64,000 nucleotides of DNA from an uncultured Collinsella sp. (GTDB lineage: Bacteria > Actinomycetota > Coriobacteriia > Coriobacteriales > Coriobacteriaceae). Each line of letters begins with the position of its first letter. The stretch's first letter is position 1. Below the pieces are notes generated by a model, which saw only the letters and a list, made by a program, of their open reading frames with translations, was not told the DNA's origin and searched no databases. Position numbers and translations under genes: made by a program. The stretch covers positions 62,001 to 126,000 of the forward strand of contig CATWID010000001.1 of NCBI GenBank assembly GCA_958350755.1, in the 5' to 3' direction. Shown one piece after another: positions 48,354 to 56,416 of this stretch.

Positions 48354-49013
48354 TTAGGGCTCCCAGGGGCAGGGGGCTTCGATGTGGATGTGCTCGCCGG
48401 TTACGGGATGCGTAAAGGACACGCTGTGGGCATGGAGCATGAGGCCGCAGGGGCGCGGCGTTCCGTACAGGTCGTCGCCAACCAGGGGATGATGCTCGCT
48501 TGCCAGGTGCACGCGAATCTGATGCTTGCGGCCGGTGAGCAGCTCGACATCAATATACGAGCGCGTGGGCAGGCCTCGACGGCTCTTAAGGCGCTTGAGT
48601 ACCTTGATGCGCGTCTGAGAAGGCTTGCCGCTGGCGCCGACGCGCATCTTGCGGCTGTCGTGACGGTCGCGGGCGATGGGCTTGTCGATGAGCTTTTCGT
48701 TCCAGTCGATCTTGCCCTCGGCGAGCGCCAGGTAGTGCTTTTCGAAGGCGTGGTCGATGACCATCTGGTCAAAGGCGGGCTGCGTCTGCTTGTCGAGCGA
48801 GAACAGCACCACGCCGGTGGTGTTGCGGTCCAGGCGGTTGAGCGGCTGCATGTCAGTCGCGGCAAAGCCGTCGCCCATCGCCAGCAGCAGGTCGCTGGCG
48901 TAGTCGGTAAGCGTGCGCTCGCCGGTGCCGTCGCCGTGGACGATCATGCCGGCGGGCTTGTCGATAGCCATGAGCCAGGCATCGCAGTAGAGGACTTGAG
49001 GTTCTTCGTTCAC
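48354..49013 (-). CDS. RluA-family RNA pseudouridine synthase
   Basis: Converts uridines in rRNA or tRNA to pseudouridine. 219 residues with the catalytic Asp62 in PLNRLDRNTTG, IDKPAGMIVHGDG at the N-terminus and TGRKHQIRVHLASEHHPLVGDDLYG. There is no S4 domain, so it is the short RluA/YlyB-type form; the target site is not predictable. GTG start at 49013 follows GAAAGG. It lies 15 bases after the U32 gene on the same strand. Confidence 0.9.
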   Translation of the reverse strand: MNEEPQVLYCDAWLMAIDKPAGMIVHGDGTGERTLTDYASDLLLAMGDGFAATDMQPLNRLDRNTTGVVLFSLDKQTQPAFDQMVIDHAFEKHYLALAEGKIDWNEKLIDKPIARDRHDSRKMRVGASGKPSQTRIKVLKRLKSRRGLPTRSYIDVELLTGRKHQIRVHLASEHHPLVGDDLYGTPRPCGLMLHAHSVSFTHPVTGEHIHIEAPCPWEP

Positions 49014-49028
49014 GTGTAAGCCTTTCGG

Positions 49029-51524
49029 TTAACTAATTCCCACAAACATGCAGCCCGAGGTGGCACCGCGCAGGCGGGCGGCGGGCTTGCGGCCAGCTTG
49101 CGCTGCCTCGACGGCGCGGCGGACGCGAGCGACGGCGCGGCCCACCTCATCCGTCTCGAGCAGCGTGCCGTCCACCATAAGACGGCGCACACCGGCATCG
49201 AGCAGCTGTGGTACCTGCGGCGTAAGGTCGATGGGGTAGGCATCGTACAGGCGCGAGCGGCCGTGGATGTCGGTACGGACCGGCATGACCTTGCCGTCGA
49301 TATTCTTGAGCGACAGCTTGCGGGCGCGCAGGCGGCAGTTGGCGCAATCGTGGATGCAGTCATTGGCCACCTGCAGAATGCAATGCTCGCTTGTCATGAC
49401 GCGCGGGCGGCCAAAGACGGTGATACCCAGAGCCGCGGGCGCGGCGGTGCCGAGCGAGATAATCTCGTCGAGCGTGATCTCGGGCGAGAGCCAAAACGCA
49501 CCGGCTCCGCGCTCGGCAAGCGCCTCCATGCAGGGCGTGTTGTGCACCGGCAGGCAAGAGCGAATCTCGGCCGTGGCGCCAACCTGGGCGGCCAGGGCAA
49601 GCTCAGAGATGTTGCCAATAGCGACCGTGGCGCCGGCAACAACCCATGGGTCAACGCGGACGTGGTCAACGGCGCGGCAGACCTCATCGAGCACGGGTAC
49701 GATGCCCTGCTCAAACGTATCGGCGGGGGAGAGCTTGGCCGCATCGAGCGCGTCGGTGGTCATGTAGATGCGCGTTGCACCCTCCGCCCGCGCTGCCTCG
49801 GCGGCCTCGAGCGAGGTGACGGTGGCGCAGATCTGCGGCTCGTCGCGGTAGTGCTCGGGCGCGGGGCGGGAATCACTGGTGACAATCGCCGGCAGCTCGA
49901 GCGTTTTCGCGCGCTCCGCGTACGGCGCCAGAATGGCCTCTTCCAGCGCCTTGCAAGCGGCGGCGCGCACCTTATGTACGGAGGAGAAACCCATGCCACA
50001 GCCCTCATCGAGCGCCACCTCAAAGCTCGCAGCCTCAAAGGGAGAGGAACCCATGCGGCCGACGTGCTCAACCAGATCGGACGCCTCGACCGCACGGGTC
50101 TTGGCGGCTTCGACGGTAAAGCCCGTGGCCGTGGCCGTAAGCGAAGGGTCGTCGTAGCAGGTGAGCGTAACGGTAAACGGCTCGCCCAGACGCGCCACGA
50201 CGGACACATCAACAGCTCGGCGGCGCAGCACATCGCGCTTGAGCGCGGCGCCGGCGGCGTCGATGGCACGCTGACTGCGAATCACGCGGACGCGGCAGCC
50301 CTCGGGCATGCTGCGGGGTACGCGACATTCGATGACTTCACCGGCTGCGGCATCATCGGCGGCAATGGTGGTCAGGAACTGGTCAAACTCGTTATCGTGG
50401 CGAAGCTCCAGCAGGTCGCCCTTGCCCACGGGCTCAAACAGCTCAATACGGGCGATGGCGGCGCGGCGACGGCGGTCGTCGGGCTTGAGGCCGCGCACAT
50501 CGCGGTTGGCCGGGCGGCTGCCCAGCACCGTGCCCACGATCTGGCCGCGGTTGTTGGAACGCTCATAGCTCATCATCTCGTCGCCCGAGGTGCCGTCCTG
50601 ATAGGCGTGCGTAAAGTCGCGGTTAAAGCAGCGCTTGAGCTGGCGCTGGCGGGCGTCTTTCTCGTCCTTGGCAACGGTGGTTCCGGCCAGCATGTCATCA
50701 ATCTGATGACGATACACGTCGACGATGGAATACACGTAATCGGGCGCCTTCATGCGGCCCTCGAGCTTGAGCGACGCGGCGCCGGCGTCATACAGGCGGC
50801 GAACAAGTTGTGAAGTGTTGGTGTCACGCGGGCACAGCGCGCGCTCGCGACCGGCAGGGGAGAGCGAGCGACCGTTCTCGTCGATCAGCTCGTAGGGCAA
50901 GCGGCAGGGCTGGGCGCACATGCCACGGTTGGCCGATCGTCCCGCCATGGCAAAGCTCGAAAGCAGACACAGGCCAGAGTAGCAAAAGCAGATGGCGCCA
51001 TGGCTAAAGACCTCAAGGTCCACATCGGGCGCGGCATCGTGAATGGCGGCAATCTCGTCGATGGAAAGCTCGCGCGAGAGGGTCACGCGGTCGGCGCCCT
51101 GCTCGCGGCACCAAAGGGTTCCGCGGTCGTCGTGGATGTTCGCCTGGGTCGAGATATGCGTCTCGATGCCGGGCATCGTGCGCTTGACCTCAAAGAACAG
51201 GCCCCAGTCCTGGATGATGAAGGCGTCGGCGCCCAGCGTGGAGCAGCGATGGATGAGCTGCAGCGCATCGCTCATCTCGGATTCCTTGATGACGATGTTG
51301 ACCGTGACGTAGACGCGCGAGCCGGCCAGATGCGCGGCGCGGCAGGCCTGCTCAAAGGCCTCGTCGGTAAAGTTGGTGGCCTTGCGGCGTGCGTTGAAGC
51401 TGCCCATGCCGCAGTAGATGGCGTCTGCCCCGGCGGCGAGCGCGGCGGCAAAGGGCTCCGGGCCTCCGGCGGGGGCCAAGAGTTCGGGTCTGCGGTTGGT
51501 GGTTCGACTGGCGGTTGCGGTCAT
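49029..51524 (-). CDS. Peptidase U32 family protein (RlhA/YhbU-like, large form)
   Basis: 831 residues. N-terminal RPELLAPAGGPEPFAAALAA and ADAIYCGMGSFNAR, a Cys cluster at about 175-205 (CFCYSGLCLLSSF, RSANRGMCAQPCR), a middle insertion of about 300 residues typical of large U32/DUF3656 proteins, and a second Cys motif near 720 (CIHDCANCRLRARK). Family members in E. coli (RlhA) take part in 23S rRNA hydroxylation and others are called collagenases; protease activity is not certain. ATG at 51524 follows GAAAGG. Probably an operon with the pseudouridine synthase, both acting on rRNA if the RlhA analogy holds. Confidence 0.88.
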   Translation of the reverse strand: MTATASRTTNRRPELLAPAGGPEPFAAALAAGADAIYCGMGSFNARRKATNFTDEAFEQACRAAHLAGSRVYVTVNIVIKESEMSDALQLIHRCSTLGADAFIIQDWGLFFEVKRTMPGIETHISTQANIHDDRGTLWCREQGADRVTLSRELSIDEIAAIHDAAPDVDLEVFSHGAICFCYSGLCLLSSFAMAGRSANRGMCAQPCRLPYELIDENGRSLSPAGRERALCPRDTNTSQLVRRLYDAGAASLKLEGRMKAPDYVYSIVDVYRHQIDDMLAGTTVAKDEKDARQRQLKRCFNRDFTHAYQDGTSGDEMMSYERSNNRGQIVGTVLGSRPANRDVRGLKPDDRRRRAAIARIELFEPVGKGDLLELRHDNEFDQFLTTIAADDAAAGEVIECRVPRSMPEGCRVRVIRSQRAIDAAGAALKRDVLRRRAVDVSVVARLGEPFTVTLTCYDDPSLTATATGFTVEAAKTRAVEASDLVEHVGRMGSSPFEAASFEVALDEGCGMGFSSVHKVRAAACKALEEAILAPYAERAKTLELPAIVTSDSRPAPEHYRDEPQICATVTSLEAAEAARAEGATRIYMTTDALDAAKLSPADTFEQGIVPVLDEVCRAVDHVRVDPWVVAGATVAIGNISELALAAQVGATAEIRSCLPVHNTPCMEALAERGAGAFWLSPEITLDEIISLGTAAPAALGITVFGRPRVMTSEHCILQVANDCIHDCANCRLRARKLSLKNIDGKVMPVRTDIHGRSRLYDAYPIDLTPQVPQLLDAGVRRLMVDGTLLETDEVGRAVARVRRAVEAAQAGRKPAARLRGATSGCMFVGIS

Positions 51525-51706
51525 ATCCTGCCTTTCAAAATGCTCAGATACTCAAAAGTATAGTGGTGCCGTCGCGGCAGGCGATGCCCGTGCTCTAAGC
51601 GGGATAAAGTCTTCAGCAGCTTGGACTGGCTGCTTCACATGAGAACCGTTCAGCGGTCCGGGGAAACCGTTGGGCGATAAAATATTCTCGCAACGTGATA
51701 ATAATC

Positions 51707-51735
51707 TTGCATCGCGCGGAAACCTTGAGTACTAT
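51707..51735 (+). promoter_or_regulatory. Promoter for ridA
   Basis: TTGCAT (51707-51712), 17 bp, TACTAT (51730-51735), about 88 bp before the ridA start. Confidence 0.6.
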
Positions 51736-51822
51736 CCCAATCAAGCGCGGTGTTCAGACCGAACTGTGCCTCCCGGTGTGAACGCCGCGCTCCCGTTCCC
51801 TTTTACTTGTAAGGAGAAAAAC

Positions 51823-52200
51823 ATGAGCAAGACCTTCGTGTCTTCCGATAACGCACCCGCAGCCATCGGCCCGTATTCCCCTGGTATCCAGACCGGCAAC
51901 ATGGTGTTCCTGTCCGGCCAGCTGGGCATCGATCCCGCAACTGGCAAGATGCCCGAGGGCGTCGAGGCCCAGGCCAAGCAGTCCCTTGCTAACGTCGAGG
52001 CCCTGCTGACCGCTGCCGGCGTCACCTTTGCCGATGTTGTCAAGACCACAGTCTACCTGGCTGACATTGCCGACTTCGCTGCCGTAAACGAGATCTACGC
52101 CTCCAAGTTCGAGGCCCCGTTCCCCGCGCGCAGCGCTTTCCAGGTTGCCGCTCTTCCGGCTGGCGGTCTGGTCGAGATCGAGGTTGTCGCCGCTCTCTAA
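51823..52200 (+). CDS. ridA: RidA-family 2-iminobutanoate/2-iminopropanoate deaminase
   Basis: Hydrolyses reactive enamine/imine intermediates from PLP enzymes; cytoplasmic trimer. 125 residues with AIGPYSPGIQTGNMVFLSGQ, LGIDPATGKMPEGVEAQ and the key Arg103 in PFPARSAFQV, followed by GGLVEIEVVAAL. ATG after AAGGAG; the frame is open further upstream but not conserved. It is a single-gene unit with its own promoter and terminator. Confidence 0.95.
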   Translation: MSKTFVSSDNAPAAIGPYSPGIQTGNMVFLSGQLGIDPATGKMPEGVEAQAKQSLANVEALLTAAGVTFADVVKTTVYLADIADFAAVNEIYASKFEAPFPARSAFQVAALPAGGLVEIEVVAAL

Positions 52201-52230
52201 GGCGTTGGCCACAACTAAACATGACATGCA

Positions 52231-52269
52231 AAAAGACCCTGCAGCGCGTGCGAGCTGCAGGGTCTTTTG
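52231..52269. terminator. Terminator after ridA, usable in both directions
   Basis: AAAAGACCCTGCAGC (52231-52245) pairs perfectly with GCTGCAGGGTCTTTT (52254-52268); it lies between the convergent ridA and YheO-like genes. Confidence 0.93.
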
Positions 52270-52312
52270 TCAAGTGACGAATCGCTTGTGGAGCCGCGCT
52301 CCATTTTGCTCG

Positions 52313-52969
52313 TTAGCCATCCTTGCGGACTTTTTGCAGGTAGCGGTAGACGCTGGGCTCCGAGATGCCCAGCGCGGTGGCGGCGCAGGCCACAGCGCCC
52401 TTGAGCATGAACACCCCGTTGCCGTTGAGGTGGCGAATGACGTCCACGCGGTCGCTCTGACCAAGCGACGCTACATCCAGCCCGCGCGCGCTCAGCAACT
52501 CGGCAATGCTGCGGTCGATGAGCTCCTGCGTGGACTCCGAAAGGCTTTCAACCTCGATAGGGGCGGGCTCCGTGCGCGTCGGCGCCGCGTCGAAGCATGC
52601 CATGAGTTGTTGCGCCATGGTGTTGATGGAGCGCACGGTCGAGAGGTCGGTGTTGACGCAGAGCATACCGACGATCTCGTTATCCTCGCGGATAAAGTAC
52701 GTCGCCGACTCCAGCGTTTTGCCGCCGGCGCCGCGGCCCTCGTAGCCCGTAATAAACGGCAGGTCGCGATACTTGGGGTCGTGCATGATCTTGAGCGCCA
52801 GATCGGTGGCAGGACCGCCGATCTTACGGCCGCTCACGATGCCGTTGCGAATATCGACGATGGCGTGGTCGGGATCCGAGAAATCGTGCAGCACGATTTC
52901 GCTGTTCTTACCGAGTATCTGCTCCAGGAAATCGACCATCGGCAAAAAGCGGCGTACGGTCTCGTTCAC
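52313..52969 (-). CDS. YheO-like PAS/HTH transcriptional regulator
   Basis: 218 residues: N-terminal PAS-like domain (YheO family) with FLEQILGKNSEIVLHDFSD, VSGRKIGGPATDLALKI and VGMLCVNTDLS, and a C-terminal helix-turn-helix (about 180-215) GAVACAATALGISEPSVYRY. The GTG at 52969 (VNETVRRF) follows AAAGGAG; a longer frame to 53110 lacks that signal. It is transcribed away from the purine permease and is the obvious candidate regulator of that locus; the ligand is unknown. Confidence 0.85.
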   Translation of the reverse strand: MNETVRRFLPMVDFLEQILGKNSEIVLHDFSDPDHAIVDIRNGIVSGRKIGGPATDLALKIMHDPKYRDLPFITGYEGRGAGGKTLESATYFIREDNEIVGMLCVNTDLSTVRSINTMAQQLMACFDAAPTRTEPAPIEVESLSESTQELIDRSIAELLSARGLDVASLGQSDRVDVIRHLNGNGVFMLKGAVACAATALGISEPSVYRYLQKVRKDG

Positions 52970-53201
52970 GGGCAACTCCTTTGGGTGAAATCGGAAATGT
53001 TCATAACAATTTTTTCTCATGGTAACACGCTGCTCATCATCTCGTATATCCGCAGGTACATGACGTAATGCAGACGAACGGTATGATTTTGGCGGTAAAC
53101 GGTTGACCAAAAGAAAAGTTAGATGTTATTTTGACCAGACACTTTCCTGACCTGCGGAAATTCATTATCTCAGCTGAAGAACAGTCTGATAACAAAAAAT
53201 T

Positions 53202-53229
53202 ATTATTGAGAATGAGAATCATCTTTAAT
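53202..53229. promoter_or_regulatory. Fur-box-like site before the purine permease
   Basis: ATTATTGAGAATGAGAATCA and the following TCTTTAAT contain GAGAAT-GAGAAT-CATCTT, two direct hexamers and one inverted, as in the hexamer model of Fur sites (GATAAT repeats). The match is partial. It lies in the 352-bp divergent region 52970-53321, which otherwise holds only AT-rich sequence and no gene. Confidence 0.4.
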
Positions 53230-53321
53230 ACGATATGCAACGAAGGCACAACCTCAACCCCGCACTGCGTCACAATAGAGCGTTAGATGCGAAAACAACT
53301 ATTTCGAGGATTGGTGGTCAA

Positions 53322-54716
53322 ATGACCCAGGAGACGGTTACGAACGGCACTGAAGCCCTGTTCACTCGCGAAGGCATGCCTCCCGTTAAGGAAATGATCC
53401 CGTGTGCCCTTCAGCACGTACTGGCATCGTTTGCCGGCATCATTACCCCGGCGGTCATCATGGCCGGCGTCTACGGCTTTAATAGCCAGCAGAGCACCGA
53501 CATCATCCAGGTCGCGCTCATTCTTTCGGCGATCGATACGGCCCTTCAGGCCTTCGCTCCCTTCCGTCGCATCGGCGGCGGCCTGCCCATCGTCATGGGC
53601 GTTTCGTTCGCGTTCCTGCCGGCCCTGCAGGCCATGGGTGCCTCGGGCTTTAGCTTTGGTGCGCTGCTGGGCGGCGAGATCGTCGGCGGCGCCGTCGCGG
53701 TCCTCTTTGGTCTGGCCTACAGCAAGATCAAGTGGCTGTTCCCGCCCGTCGTGACCGGTACGGTCATCTTCTCCATCGGCGTTTCGCTGTATCCCACGGC
53801 CGTCAAGTATATGGCCGGCGGTATGGGTACGCCGCTGTGGGGCACTCCGCAGGCCTGGTGCGTCGCTCTTATCACCTTCGCCGTGGTCTTTGCGCTCGCC
53901 AACTTTGGCAAGGGCACGCTCAAGCTGGGATCCGTGTTCTTTGGCATGATCGTTGGCATGATCGTTTCGATCCCCTTTGGCATGATCGACTTCTCCAGCG
54001 TCGCCACCGCTCAGGTCTTCGCCCTTCCCAAGCTCATGCCCTACGCGCTCGAGTTTGATCCCGAAGTCTGCATTACCCTCGCCGTCGTGTTCCCCATGGT
54101 CGCCATCCAGGTTATCGGTGACGTCTCCGCCGCTTGCCTGGGCTCCATCGACCGTATGCCTACCGAGCGCGAGCTCTCCGGCGCTATCGTGTCCCAGGGC
54201 CTCACCTCTATGGTCGGCGGCCTGCTGGGCGGTCTTCCCACCAGCGCCCTTGGCCAGAACGTGGGCATCATCTGCTCCAACAAGGTCGTCAACAAGTGGG
54301 TCTTTGTGATCATCGCGGCCGTCTTTGCCATCGCCGGTCTGTTCCCGCAGCTCTCTGCCGTCCTTTCCGCTATCCCGCAGCCCGTTATCGGCGGCGCGAC
54401 CGTCGGCGTCTTTGGCACCATCACCATGAACGGCGTGCGCATGTTCACCCGCGAGGGCCTCACGCAGCGCACTACCACCATCGTCGGCACCTCCGTCGTC
54501 TTTGGCCTGGGTATCTGGATGGCCAGCGGTTGCCTTGCCGGCGAGGGTATGCCCGCCTGGGTGTCCACCGTCATCGGTTCCAATGCCGTAACCCCCACCG
54601 CCATCATGGCCATTGTCCTTAACCTGATCCTTCCGCAGACGCCGGTCGTGGCTCAACACATCGATGCTGCCAAGGACGCTGCCGTGGATCTGGTCTTGCC
54701 CGAGAGCAAGAAGTAA
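53322..54716 (+). CDS. NCS2-family purine (xanthine/urate) permease
   Basis: Proton- or sodium-coupled nucleobase importer. 464 residues with about 12-14 hydrophobic helices. The N-terminus has CALQHVLASFAGIITPAVIM, and the family signature is GQNVGIICSNK (the usual QNxGxxxxTK/R with Asn for Thr). QHVLASFAG contains the QH motif found in purine-type members, arguing for xanthine or urate rather than uracil. ATG at 53322 after GGTGG. First gene of a purine catabolic locus. Confidence 0.92.
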   Translation: MTQETVTNGTEALFTREGMPPVKEMIPCALQHVLASFAGIITPAVIMAGVYGFNSQQSTDIIQVALILSAIDTALQAFAPFRRIGGGLPIVMGVSFAFLPALQAMGASGFSFGALLGGEIVGGAVAVLFGLAYSKIKWLFPPVVTGTVIFSIGVSLYPTAVKYMAGGMGTPLWGTPQAWCVALITFAVVFALANFGKGTLKLGSVFFGMIVGMIVSIPFGMIDFSSVATAQVFALPKLMPYALEFDPEVCITLAVVFPMVAIQVIGDVSAACLGSIDRMPTERELSGAIVSQGLTSMVGGLLGGLPTSALGQNVGIICSNKVVNKWVFVIIAAVFAIAGLFPQLSAVLSAIPQPVIGGATVGVFGTITMNGVRMFTREGLTQRTTTIVGTSVVFGLGIWMASGCLAGEGMPAWVSTVIGSNAVTPTAIMAIVLNLILPQTPVVAQHIDAAKDAAVDLVLPESKK

Positions 54717-54911
54717 CCAATTCGGTGCTATTCGTCGGCGGGCGCATCGCCTCGTCCGCCGACGCCATGCGGCGCCAAGCCGCACTTCAAAGGGTTTGTC
54801 CCTTTGGTGAAGCGTTGACGGGAGAGGGCCCGTTTCCGGTGTAGGCCGGCGCTTCGCACTCCGCCATGTCAGAGGTGTCAAACCCCGCCTCTGATGTTGA
54901 AGGGAGCATCC

Positions 54912-56267
54912 ATGCTTCTGGTCGCTAACGGTTCCGTTTTTACCCGCAACGCTCAGACCCCGTTTATTCCAAACGGTGCGGTCGCCATTGACGGAGATAC
55001 GATCGTCGAAGTGGGCCCCGAGTGCGAGCTCAAGGCCAAGTACCCGGATGCCGAGTACGTCGACGCCCAGGGCAACCTCATCATGCCCGGACTCATCAAC
55101 TGCCACACCCACATCTACTCGGGTCTGGCCCGCGGCCTTGCCATTAAGGGCTGCAACCCCACCAACTTCCTGGAGAATCTTGAGCAGCAGTGGTGGAAGA
55201 TCGATGACAACCTGACGCTCGACGGCACCAAGGCCAGCGCCTATGCCACGATTTTGGACTCCATCCGCGATGGCGTCACCACGATCTTCGATCACCATGC
55301 GAGCTTCTGCGAGATCCCGGGAAGCCTCTTTACCATTAAGGATGCAGCTCAGGAGCTGGGCATGCGTTCGTGCCTGTGCTACGAGGTCTCCGACCGCCGC
55401 GGTCAGGAAAAATGCGACCAGGCCATTGCCGAGAACGCCGAGTTTGCCCAGTGGGCCGCCAAGGAGCGTCGCGATAACGACAACCACATGATTGCCGCCA
55501 TGTTTGGCGGTCACGCCACCTTTACGCTGTCGGACGAGACCATGGATAAGATGGCCGAGGCCAACAACGGCCTGACCGGCTTCCACATCCATGTGTGCGA
55601 GGGCATGAATGACGTGTGGGACTCCCGCCTCAACCGCGGTGGCATCAGCCCCGTCGAGCGCCTGCTGCAGCACAATCTGCTGGGTCCCGACACCATGCTC
55701 GGCCACTGCATCCACGTGACGCCCGCCGAGATGGATATCGTCAAGGAGTCCGGTACCTGGCTCGTCAACAACCCCGAATCCAATATGGGCAACGCCGTGG
55801 GCTGCGCCCCCGTGCTCGAGTTCTTCCGCCGCGGCATCCCCGTGTGCATGGGCACCGACGCCTACACCCACGATATGCTCGAGAGCCTTAAGGTCTTCCT
55901 GATCATTCAGCGACACAACGCCGCCATGCCCAACGTGGGCTGGTGCGAGGCCATGACCATGCTGTTCGAGAACAACGCCAAGATGGCGAGCAAGTACTTC
56001 GATCGCAAGCTCGGCGTGCTCGAGGCCGGCGCTGCCGCCGATGTCATCGTCATGGACTACAAGCCCTTTACGCCGCTGAGCGAGGAGAATATCGACGGCC
56101 ACATGCTCTTTGGCATGATGGGCAAAAACTGCCGCACCACCATCATCAACGGCCGCGTCCTGTACAAGGATCGCGAGTTCGTTGGCATTGATGAGGACAA
56201 GATCAACGCGTGGACCATGGCCGAGTCCAAGAAGCTCTGGAGCACGCTCAACGATCGAACCTACTAA
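54912..56267 (+). CDS. ssnA: SsnA-type amidohydrolase (putative aminohydrolase)
   Basis: Metal-dependent deaminase/hydrolase of the amidohydrolase superfamily. 451 residues: HxH motif CHTHIYSGLARG (His65, His67), FHIHVCEG, HCIHVTPAE and the late GTDAYTHDM with the metal-binding Asp. Member of the conserved ssnA-ygfK-xdhD set of anaerobic purine degraders, where it acts on a purine breakdown product (reaction unproven). ATG at 54912 after GAAGGGAG. The 195-bp leader has hairpins GTCGGCGG/CCGCCGAC (54738-54767) and CAGAGG/CCTCTG, but no known riboswitch motif. Confidence 0.88.
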   Translation: MLLVANGSVFTRNAQTPFIPNGAVAIDGDTIVEVGPECELKAKYPDAEYVDAQGNLIMPGLINCHTHIYSGLARGLAIKGCNPTNFLENLEQQWWKIDDNLTLDGTKASAYATILDSIRDGVTTIFDHHASFCEIPGSLFTIKDAAQELGMRSCLCYEVSDRRGQEKCDQAIAENAEFAQWAAKERRDNDNHMIAAMFGGHATFTLSDETMDKMAEANNGLTGFHIHVCEGMNDVWDSRLNRGGISPVERLLQHNLLGPDTMLGHCIHVTPAEMDIVKESGTWLVNNPESNMGNAVGCAPVLEFFRRGIPVCMGTDAYTHDMLESLKVFLIIQRHNAAMPNVGWCEAMTMLFENNAKMASKYFDRKLGVLEAGAAADVIVMDYKPFTPLSEENIDGHMLFGMMGKNCRTTIINGRVLYKDREFVGIDEDKINAWTMAESKKLWSTLNDRTY

Positions 56268-56282
56268 TTCACAAGTAGATTC

Positions 56283-56318
56283 GCGCGCGTCGGATGTTTC
56301 GCCGCATCCGACGCGCGC
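56283..56318. repeat. 14-bp perfect hairpin between ssnA and ygfK
   Basis: GCGCGCGTCGGATG and CATCCGACGCGCGC with an 8-nt loop TTTCGCCG. No T run follows, so it is more likely an mRNA-processing or stability hairpin than a terminator. Confidence 0.75.
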
Positions 56319-56416
56319 ATAGGCGGCCTCCGCGGGGTCGCCGGCGCTGTGCTAGCGCTACACCGTATTTGCGCCCGCCGCGCGGTCTCGCCGGGCGTTA
56401 CAGAGAGGAGCTCACT

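Noticed and set aside
54717..54911. A purine riboswitch before ssnA
   Set aside because: Hairpins are present but the conserved three-way junction and loop sequences of purine riboswitches are not.
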